From Gammaproteobacteria bacterium HGW-Gammaproteobacteria-2 (GTDB taxonomy: Bacteria > Pseudomonadota > Gammaproteobacteria > Xanthomonadales > Xanthomonadaceae), in the NCBI GenBank assembly GCA_002840015.1, contig PGZE01000003.1:57758-121757 (forward strand): a DNA stretch of 64,000 nt, read 5' to 3'. Below are positions 53,055 through 60,371 of the stretch, piece after piece; position 1 is the first letter of the stretch; every line of letters starts with the position of its first letter. The notes beneath the pieces were generated by a model that did not search any database, had not been told where the DNA came from, and saw only the letters and a program-made list of their open reading frames with translations. The translations under genes and the position numbers were made by a program.

Positions 53055-54862
53055 CGGCCAGCCAGCAACCCTGCTCACCCAGCGTCACCGGCGATTTCGT
53101 TCTCGCATCGGGGCCGCAGGCACGTGCATGGCTCTGTGGCATACCTGACATGCAGGTGCTGGATTCCGAGCCAGGCATGGCAACACTTGCATTGCGCGGT
53201 GCCGTGCTGCCGCAGCGACTGATCAATGGCCACCATTGGCTGGCATTGGCTGATTTGATCGAGGGTGATCTGGGCGATGGTGCAAAACATGCCGATGCGG
53301 CACACATCGTGCAGCGCGAATGGCGAGGGCGATTCGCGCAAGTGGTATGGGATTGTCACGGCACAACGATGACAGCCTTCACCGATCACACCGGCTCACT
53401 ACCGTTGTTCTGGTATCGGGACGGCACGCATTTCGCCATCGCCAGTGATCTGCGCCTGCTTCTGAATGCACCGGGTTGTCGGCGCGAGCCCGATCTGGAA
53501 GCGATTTATCACTATCTCAATTTTGCAGCCATTCCTGCGCCGCTGACGATTTGCCGTCAGATCCGTCGGATCGAGCCGGGCACCCGTCTGCGCTTGCGTG
53601 GCACTGAGCTTGAATGTGAGCGATATTACCTTCCCGAGTATCCCGAAGACCTACGCGGTACACGCGCCGAATTGTGCTCACAGTTGCGCGATCAAATCGT
53701 CAGCAGCGTCCATTTGTTTCGGCCCAGTGGAGATGATGGCTGGGGTTGTTTCCTCAGCGGCGGTACCGATAGCAGCAGCATTGTCAGCATCCTGAAACGC
53801 CAGCATCCCGATCAGCCAGTGCGCAGTTGCTCCATTGGCTTTGCCGAAGCGGGTTATGACGAAATGGCTTTCGCTCGGCTGGCCGCTGAAGCCTGCGGTG
53901 CGCAGCCATATTTTGATGCTGTTGATCGCGAGCGGGCACTGCAATTACTGGACACGGTGCTTGATGCCTATGACCAACCCTTCGGCAATGCATCCGCGAT
54001 TCCCACCCTGGCATGTGCGCAATTGGGTAAAAGCCTGGGCATGAGCTGCATGCTGGCCGGCGACGGTGGCGATGAAATCTTTGGTGGCAACCAGCGCTAC
54101 GCGAAAGACAAAGTGATGTCTGCGTTTTACCATTTGCCTGGGCCGCTTAAATCACTGGCTCGCAGTGCGACCGGCCTTGCCGCAGGAGGGCACAACCATC
54201 TTTTCAACCGCATTCACAGTTTCACCAAGCGCGCGTCGTTGCCCAACCCGGATCGTTTTTATTCGGACGATGCATTCGCCTCGGATTTTTACGACACTCT
54301 GCTCACTGATGCGTTTCGTGCGCAGGTAAAGCGCGATGCTTCGCTGGCCTTCATGCGTTTGCGTTTCGAGCAGGGCGAGCCGGCTGCGGAACTGCATCGG
54401 ATCATGCGCCTGGATCTGGCGATGGCGATTGCCCAAAACGATCTGGTCAAGGTCAATGGTGCCTGCAAGCACCATCAAGTTAGCGTGCGGTTTCCTTACC
54501 TTGATCGTGCATTGGTGGACTACACCGGGCGATTGCGGCCGGAACACAAGGTGCGCGGACTCAACAAACGCGATCTGTTCAAACAGGCCATGTCTGGCAT
54601 TTTGCCAGCAGCGATTCTGAACAAGCCAAAGCAGGGTTTTGGCCTGCCAGTGGCGGTGTGGTTGAAAGATGACCCGGCCATGCAGGCACAAGTCCGATCA
54701 ATATTGATGGATGAACGTACCCGTGCGCGGGGATGGATCCAGCCTGAGTTTGTTGCCGAGCTGATTGATCGGCATATGGCCGGAGGCTGGGATTATTCGG
54801 CACAGATATGGCAGCTGTTGGTTCTGGAGCTATGGCTGCGGAGATACATGAATGCCCACTGA
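53051..54862 (+). CDS. Asparagine-synthetase-like protein without glutaminase cysteine
   Basis: A 603-residue AsnB-family protein. The synthetase P-loop SGGTDSSS is near residue 236, and LAGDGGDEIFGGNQRY is intact. The N-terminal Ntn domain keeps its strands (FTDHTGSLPLFWYRDGTHFAIASDL) but starts MTASQQPC, so the essential Cys2 is missing and it cannot take ammonia from glutamine in the usual way. It could adenylate a carboxylate, perhaps of a uronic acid or linked amino acid. A second, complete AsnB lies at 56043. Lasso-peptide cyclases look similar, but no precursor or partner genes occur. Confidence 0.87.
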   Translation: MTASQQPCSPSVTGDFVLASGPQARAWLCGIPDMQVLDSEPGMATLALRGAVLPQRLINGHHWLALADLIEGDLGDGAKHADAAHIVQREWRGRFAQVVWDCHGTTMTAFTDHTGSLPLFWYRDGTHFAIASDLRLLLNAPGCRREPDLEAIYHYLNFAAIPAPLTICRQIRRIEPGTRLRLRGTELECERYYLPEYPEDLRGTRAELCSQLRDQIVSSVHLFRPSGDDGWGCFLSGGTDSSSIVSILKRQHPDQPVRSCSIGFAEAGYDEMAFARLAAEACGAQPYFDAVDRERALQLLDTVLDAYDQPFGNASAIPTLACAQLGKSLGMSCMLAGDGGDEIFGGNQRYAKDKVMSAFYHLPGPLKSLARSATGLAAGGHNHLFNRIHSFTKRASLPNPDRFYSDDAFASDFYDTLLTDAFRAQVKRDASLAFMRLRFEQGEPAAELHRIMRLDLAMAIAQNDLVKVNGACKHHQVSVRFPYLDRALVDYTGRLRPEHKVRGLNKRDLFKQAMSGILPAAILNKPKQGFGLPVAVWLKDDPAMQAQVRSILMDERTRARGWIQPEFVAELIDRHMAGGWDYSAQIWQLLVLELWLRRYMNAH

Positions 54863-56039
54863 CCACCGGCCGATGCATGTGTTGATGGTGTTGGAGAGCG
54901 CTTTTCCGGCCAATCGCGGTGGCGGCGCTGAATCGCAGGTGCGCACCTTGGCCAAGGCAATGCGGTCGCGGCATCAGCGGGTAACGGTATTGACCCCATT
55001 GACGCCATTGGGGCCACAACAACGCGTCAGCCGGGTGGATGGCGTGCCGGTGGTGCGTTTGCCCTACCCGCGTGTGCGTCTGCTCGGCGGCCCTTGGCTG
55101 TGGTTGCGCACTGCAGCTTTCCTGTGGTCGCGTCGTCATCGTTATGGTGTTTGGCATGTGCATATCGCCCATTACCTGGGCGCCGTGTGCGCGCTGCTTG
55201 GCCCTTGGTTTCAGGTGCCAGTAGTAGTCAAGGTATCGGGTTGGTGGGAACTTGATCGCGGCACACTTGCCGAGCATTCGTCGCCATTGGCACGCCTCGC
55301 CTATCGCAGTCTGTTGCGAGTCGATGCCTGGCAATCGATCAGTCAGCGCATTGCCGGTGCGCTACGTTCGCGTGGGGTGCCGGCGTCGCGCATCGCACCG
55401 ATCCCCAATGCCGTCGATACCGCACGATTTTCCACACTGAGACGCTCCACATCGAATCTCGGCGCGCGCTTCGTATTTGTTGGCCGGCTTGTTCCAGAAA
55501 AGGGTCTGGAAACCTTGATCGATGCGTTCGCACTGTTGTTGCGCGATTACCCAGACGCATACTTGCGCGTTGTCGGCGTCGGGCCTCTGCTCGCAGCGTT
55601 GAGACAGCAGACGCAAGTTCATGGCATCGCCCAGCATGTCGAGTTTGCCGGCCATCGCGACGATGTGGAAATCATGCTGTCTGATGCCGACTTTGGTGTA
55701 TTGCCATCACATATCGAAGGTCTGTCCAACACTTTGCTCGAATGCATGGCATCGGGCTTGCCGATGCTCGCCAGCCGGGTCAGCGGCAGCGAAGATATCG
55801 TTCGTGATGATGTCAACGGCTGGCTGTTTGAGCCCGGTGATTGCGATGGCCTTGTCCACGCCTTGCGCGCGGCATCGGCGTTGACGCCGGATGCGCGCAA
55901 CGCCATGGGTGAACGCGCTCGCGATAGTGTAGAGCGCCACGCTGGCCTCGATAGCGTACTCGATAGGCTTATGTGCCTGTACCGCACCGGCGCCGTGAGC
56001 GAATTGCCCGTCACCGCAACACCCAATCGGAGCGCCTGA
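54852..56039 (+). CDS. Family 4 glycosyltransferase
   Basis: A 395-residue GT-B enzyme: N-terminal acceptor domain ESAFPANRGGGAESQVRTL, donor domain with VGRLVPEKGLETLIDAFALL and the EX7E region EGLSNTLLECMASGLP. It overlaps the preceding gene by 11 bases and is followed by asnB after 3 bases. Donor sugar unknown. Confidence 0.9.
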   Translation: MPTDHRPMHVLMVLESAFPANRGGGAESQVRTLAKAMRSRHQRVTVLTPLTPLGPQQRVSRVDGVPVVRLPYPRVRLLGGPWLWLRTAAFLWSRRHRYGVWHVHIAHYLGAVCALLGPWFQVPVVVKVSGWWELDRGTLAEHSSPLARLAYRSLLRVDAWQSISQRIAGALRSRGVPASRIAPIPNAVDTARFSTLRRSTSNLGARFVFVGRLVPEKGLETLIDAFALLLRDYPDAYLRVVGVGPLLAALRQQTQVHGIAQHVEFAGHRDDVEIMLSDADFGVLPSHIEGLSNTLLECMASGLPMLASRVSGSEDIVRDDVNGWLFEPGDCDGLVHALRAASALTPDARNAMGERARDSVERHAGLDSVLDRLMCLYRTGAVSELPVTATPNRSA

Positions 56040-56042
56040 CCC

Positions 56043-57920
56043 ATGTGCGGAATTGCCGGACTCGTGGTCGCCCCGAACCAACCGGCACCGTCATCGGCGC
56101 TGGGCCGTGGCATGACTCAGGTTATTCGCCATCGCGGACCCGATGATGATGGTCTGCATAGCGATGAGCGTGCATTGTTGGGCATGCGTCGCCTGTCGAT
56201 TATCGATGTGGCCGGTGGACACCAGCCGGTATATGGTGCCGATCGCGATGTCTGCGTGGTGTTCAATGGCGAGATCTACAATTTCCGTGAGTTGCGTGCG
56301 CAACTGGAGGCCGACGGTCATGCGTTTCGCAGCCACGGTGACGCCGAGGTCATCGTGCAAGCTTATTTGCGTGATGGCGAGCGTTGCTTCGAACGCTTCG
56401 ACGGCATGTTCGCGATTGCAATCTGGGATCGCCGCGATCACAGCCTGTTGCTGGCGCGAGATCGCTTCGGTGAAAAACCGCTGTATTACGCCCATAACGC
56501 GCAGCGCTTGCTGTTCGGGTCGGAACTGAAGTCTCTGCTGAAGGCACCTGACTGCCCGCGCGAGATCGATTCCGAAGCATTGCGCGCCTACTTCACCTAT
56601 GGCTACGTTCCCTGCCCGTTGAGTATCTTCAGTGGTATCCGAAAGTTGCCGCCGGCACACTTTCTGCGCTATCGCGAGGGCAAAATCAGCTTGCAGCGTT
56701 ACTGGCAGGCGTCACTTGCAGCGAAAGTGACACTCAGCGAGGCCGCAGCCGAAGATGCGCTGGCCGAACATCTGCAACACGCAGTATCGAGCCGTCTGAT
56801 TGCCGACGTGCCGTTCGGGGCGTTTCTCAGTGGCGGCTTGGATTCAAGTGTCGTGGTGGCGTTGATGGCGGAAACGCTGTCGCAGCCGGTTAAAACTTTC
56901 ACCATTGGTTTCAGGGAAGCGGCCTACAGCGAGCTTGATGATGCCCGTCGAGTGGCCACTCATCTGGGCACTGAACATCACGAGTTGGTGGTTGCACCCG
57001 ATGCGGTGGCACTGCTGCAGCAACTGGTCTGGCATTTCGATGAGCCGTTCGCCGATTCCTCGGCAGTACCCACGTTTCTGGTTTCGCAACTCGCGCAACA
57101 ACACGTCAAGATGGTTCTTACCGGCGATGGCGGTGACGAATTGTTCGGCGGTTATGATCGATACCTGCGCCTGCTGGCTTTGGAACGCCTCGGTCCGTTG
57201 CAGCCGCTCGCCGGAATGGCATTGCGAATTGCCGGCACGCTGCTGCCCAATCCGCGCGGTGGTCGCTTGCAACGCGTTGGCGAACGCCTGGGCCTGCCGT
57301 TTGCCGAGCGTTACCTCAGCGGCGTAGCCCTCACCCGCCCGGATCAAGCACATGCCCTGTGTGCGCAGGCAGGTGGAAAATCTCACTACCATCTGCCACT
57401 ACTCGATCAGGTTGATAGCGACCTGGGCGCCGGCAACTCGGCTCTTGACCGTGCTGTTGCCATTGATCTGCAAAGTTACCTGCCCGACGATATTCTGGTG
57501 AAACTCGACCGCATGGCGATGGCCACGTCCCTGGAAGGTCGCGCGCCATTTCTTGAACCTGGCCTTGCGCAGTTTGCCTTGCAGTTGCCGGAATCATTGC
57601 GGGTGCGTGATGGGCGCGGCAAGTATCTGCTACGCAAGGTCGCGGCGCGCTGGTTACCGGCCGATGTGCTGAGCAAGCCAAAACAGGGGTTTGCGATTCC
57701 GATCGCCGAGTGGTTCCGCGGCCCATTGCGCGCCCTGGCGCAGGATACCTTCGCGGGCCGTGCGTTCCGGGAGCGTGGCCTGATCGATCCTGTCGCTGCC
57801 GATGCCTTGCTGCGCGAACACGTCAGTGGCACAGCCGATCGCAGCGAGACCCTGTGGCAGGTATTGTGCCTGGAGCTCTGGGCGCAACGCTTCATTGATC
57901 CGCCGGTCGCTGGAGCCTGA
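56043..57920 (+). CDS. asnB: Glutamine-dependent asparagine synthetase-type amidotransferase
   Basis: A 625-residue class II amidotransferase. It starts MCGIAG with catalytic Cys2, then RHRGPDDDG and VFNGEIYN; the synthetase domain has SGGLDSS near residue 263 and LTGDGGDELFGGYDRY. In EPS loci such enzymes may amidate a uronic acid (WbpS does this for GalNAc uronic acid in Pseudomonas O-antigen). With the HexNAc dehydrogenase in the same operon, that is a plausible role here, though plain asparagine synthesis is not excluded. Confidence 0.9.
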   Translation: MCGIAGLVVAPNQPAPSSALGRGMTQVIRHRGPDDDGLHSDERALLGMRRLSIIDVAGGHQPVYGADRDVCVVFNGEIYNFRELRAQLEADGHAFRSHGDAEVIVQAYLRDGERCFERFDGMFAIAIWDRRDHSLLLARDRFGEKPLYYAHNAQRLLFGSELKSLLKAPDCPREIDSEALRAYFTYGYVPCPLSIFSGIRKLPPAHFLRYREGKISLQRYWQASLAAKVTLSEAAAEDALAEHLQHAVSSRLIADVPFGAFLSGGLDSSVVVALMAETLSQPVKTFTIGFREAAYSELDDARRVATHLGTEHHELVVAPDAVALLQQLVWHFDEPFADSSAVPTFLVSQLAQQHVKMVLTGDGGDELFGGYDRYLRLLALERLGPLQPLAGMALRIAGTLLPNPRGGRLQRVGERLGLPFAERYLSGVALTRPDQAHALCAQAGGKSHYHLPLLDQVDSDLGAGNSALDRAVAIDLQSYLPDDILVKLDRMAMATSLEGRAPFLEPGLAQFALQLPESLRVRDGRGKYLLRKVAARWLPADVLSKPKQGFAIPIAEWFRGPLRALAQDTFAGRAFRERGLIDPVAADALLREHVSGTADRSETLWQVLCLELWAQRFIDPPVAGA

Positions 57921-57922
57921 TC

Positions 57923-59281
57923 ATGTTCCGTCGCGGCTTGTTGGCGTTGTTGATCGTGTACCTGCCCAACGCACTGCACGTTCCGATCGAGACCGGCATT
58001 CCGGGGCTTAACCTGTCGAACGTCCTGTTTCTGATTGCGCTGGCCGCAGTAAGCCTGAGCGGCAAGGATCGCGCGTATTCTGCGTCATCGCGCGCTGCCC
58101 TGATGCCGTCATTGCTCGGATGGTATGTCGCCCTTACTGTTGGATTTGCGATCGCGTTGCTGACCCTGTCGGCGGATTTCATGGCGGACTTCGCCTACTG
58201 GAAAAATGCGCTGTTCTATCCGCTGTTCTACCTTGTTTTCCGCAACTGTCGCGAAGACCTCAAGGGCACGAGGCAACTCATCATCTTGCTGCTGGTGGTG
58301 GCGGTGATCGCAGGTCTGGAAGCCGTACGCGAAGGACTCGACTACGGGATCGCCAATTATTCGGAAACGCACCGCGCTTCCGGACCCTTCGGTGTGGATT
58401 ACCGCAACGCCAACCGCGCCGGCGTGTTCTACGCCATGTTCCTGCCGATGTTCGTCGCGCTGGCGCTGTTTCTGCGCTCGCAGCGTTTGTGGCGCATCGC
58501 CGCGATCGTGGCATGCGCGATCCTGGCGATGGCGATCATGGTCACGTTCTCGCGCCAATCCTACCTGATCGGCATCCTGGGCCTGTCCATACTGTTGCTC
58601 CGACGCAACATCATCGTCGCGCTACTGGCGTCGGTGGTGATGTTCTCGTCGTTGTCGTTGTTGCCCGACAGCGTCACCCAACGCGTCGAGGAGACCGAGC
58701 AAAGTACTGCTGCCGGCGGCGAGGAACTGGATACCAGCACAGCCAGTCGCTTCGAAATCTGGAGCGGCGCAGCACAGATGTGGAGCGAACACCCGCTAGG
58801 GGTCGGGATCAACCGCTTCAAACGCCATATCGGCAATTATTCGAATTACGCCGGCTACGATGCGCACAACTTCTATGTGCTCACCCTCGCCGAGCTCGGT
58901 CCGATCGGCCTGCTCGCGCTGCTGTGGCTGCTTTGGGAGCTGTTGCGAATCGCCGCACGCTTTCGTCGCCAGGCGGCGGCGTCCCGAAGTCCGGAAGCGT
59001 TCGCGCTATCGCTGGGCTTCAGCGTAACCGTGCTCGCCATGGCCCTGGGCAACGTCTACGGAAGCCCGTTCCTCGAGGGTGCAGTGATGGCGAACTTCTG
59101 GATACTGTGCGGTTTGATGGAGCGCTATTTCGCAATGACCGCTACCGATGCCGAATTGCGTTTCACCGATAAGAGCGCCGGTTCGGCACACCGCATCGGC
59201 GACCGCTTTCCGCTGGCGACGCGGGCGCTACCGAACCGCTATGGTCGCGATTCACGCGGCGGCGACAGCGACACCCAGTGA
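57923..59281 (+). CDS. O-antigen ligase/polymerase family protein (Wzy_C)
   Basis: A 452-residue inner-membrane protein with about ten hydrophobic helices and a large periplasmic loop. The loop carries the Wzy_C/WaaL features: FSRQSYLIGILGL, then RFEIWSGAAQMWSEHPLGVGINRF and DAHNFYVLTLAELGPIGLLALL. It polymerises or ligates lipid-linked repeat units. A soluble C-terminal tail of about 45 residues follows. Two bases after asnB. Confidence 0.9.
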   Translation: MFRRGLLALLIVYLPNALHVPIETGIPGLNLSNVLFLIALAAVSLSGKDRAYSASSRAALMPSLLGWYVALTVGFAIALLTLSADFMADFAYWKNALFYPLFYLVFRNCREDLKGTRQLIILLLVVAVIAGLEAVREGLDYGIANYSETHRASGPFGVDYRNANRAGVFYAMFLPMFVALALFLRSQRLWRIAAIVACAILAMAIMVTFSRQSYLIGILGLSILLLRRNIIVALLASVVMFSSLSLLPDSVTQRVEETEQSTAAGGEELDTSTASRFEIWSGAAQMWSEHPLGVGINRFKRHIGNYSNYAGYDAHNFYVLTLAELGPIGLLALLWLLWELLRIAARFRRQAAASRSPEAFALSLGFSVTVLAMALGNVYGSPFLEGAVMANFWILCGLMERYFAMTATDAELRFTDKSAGSAHRIGDRFPLATRALPNRYGRDSRGGDSDTQ

Positions 59282-59332
59282 CCCGTCACGTATCTTCTTT
59301 TCGACATCCACGAGATGCCAAGGGGGTTCCGG

Positions 59333-60106
59333 ATGATCTCGCAACATCGAGTCGCGTCAGTCGGCAGCGAAGAGCAGCAGCGCTTGCAGCGCGAAGCTGA
59401 GTTCCATGACCGCCGCTTTGGTGAAAACACCCGGGCCTGCACCGACAAGTTTTATTCGATCGCCCAAGCATCGTTTTCGTGGTATCGGCAGCGATTGCTT
59501 GAAAATGTCGATGGTCTTCGTGTGCTCGAATACGGCTGCGGACCGGGCGATATCGCATTTGCTGCCGCAGCGGCAGGAGCGATAGCCCACGGTATCGATA
59601 TCTCGCCAGTCGCGATCGATCAGGCGCGTGCCCACGCTGCTGAAGCTGCCGGACAAGTTTCCTTTTCAGTCGACAATGCCGAGCAAACGTCGTTTGCGGA
59701 TGCCAGCTTCGACCGGATTGGCGGCAGCGGCATCCTGCATCACCTCGATTTGCACAAGGCGTATTCCGAAATCGCTCGCCTGCTCAAGCCGGGTGGTCGA
59801 GCGGTGTTCCTGGAGCCGCTCGGGCACAACCCTCTGATCAACGCCTATCGCGAACGCACCCCGTCGATGCGAACCGAAGATGAGCACCCGCTGCTGCGCG
59901 CGGACGTTAGGGAATGCGCACGGCACTTCAGCAAGGTACGACCGCGCTTTTTTCATTGCTTGTCGCTGGCGGCCGTGCCGCTGCGACATTCCGCAGTGTT
60001 CCGGCCAACATTGGCTGCGCTGTCGGGTCTTGATCGCCTGTTGCTGTCAACACACGCACCGACACGTTGGTTGGCGTGGATGGTGGTTCTGGAGTGCGAG
60101 CGCTGA
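59333..60106 (+). CDS. SAM-dependent class I methyltransferase
   Basis: A 257-residue protein. Motif I is LEYGCGPGDIAF, the acidic loop is HGIDIS, the post-I region IGGSGILHHLDLHKAYSEIARLLKPGGRAVF. It belongs to the Methyltransf_11/25 group; likely a sugar O-methyltransferase of the EPS locus. The ATG at 59333 is favoured by AAGGGGG six bases upstream; ATG 59315 is in frame. Last gene of the EPS run. Confidence 0.87.
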   Translation: MISQHRVASVGSEEQQRLQREAEFHDRRFGENTRACTDKFYSIAQASFSWYRQRLLENVDGLRVLEYGCGPGDIAFAAAAAGAIAHGIDISPVAIDQARAHAAEAAGQVSFSVDNAEQTSFADASFDRIGGSGILHHLDLHKAYSEIARLLKPGGRAVFLEPLGHNPLINAYRERTPSMRTEDEHPLLRADVRECARHFSKVRPRFFHCLSLAAVPLRHSAVFRPTLAALSGLDRLLLSTHAPTRWLAWMVVLECER

Positions 60107-60114
60107 TCGCGGAA

Positions 60115-60137
60115 CCGGATGTCCGGATGTCCGGATG
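60115..60137. repeat. Short tandem repeat CCGGATGT
   Basis: Three tandem copies of an 8-base unit (the last incomplete), just past the methyltransferase stop. Confidence 0.7.
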
Positions 60138-60258
60138 ACGATGGCCACTCGATCGTCGCCCTCTTGACACTTGCTGGCACGCGATTTCCCCGGCATCCAC
60201 CCGGACGCACTTCGACCTACCGCATTCGTGCGTCAGAAAATGTGATGCGACTCACCTA

Positions 60259-60287
60259 TTGACATCGGTCAGCAGGTCGCGTATGAG
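60259..60287 (+). promoter_or_regulatory. Candidate promoter for the secreted repeat protein
   Basis: TTGACA at 60259-60264, a 17-base spacer and TATGAG at 60282-60287. It would leave a leader of about 80 bases containing the motif at 60332-60346. A TACAAT at 60320 is an alternative -10 but lacks a good -35. Confidence 0.35.
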
Positions 60288-60331
60288 TTGCGCGTCACAT
60301 TTTTTTAATGATGTGTCGCTACAATCCGCGC

Positions 60332-60346
60332 ACGGTCAGGGGGCCG
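60332..60346 (+). repeat. Shared leader motif, copy 1
   Basis: ACGGTCAGGGGGCCG, 25 bases before the GTG of the secreted protein. The same 15 bases recur at 63709-63723 before its paralogue. Hairpin or protein site unknown. Confidence 0.6.
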
Positions 60347-60371
60347 CCCGTTCAGCTTTGGAGTTTCGATT

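Noticed and set aside
53051..54862. Lasso-peptide macrocyclase
   Set aside because: Similar fold, but no precursor peptide, RRE or transglutaminase-like protease; it overlaps glycosyltransferase genes on both sides.
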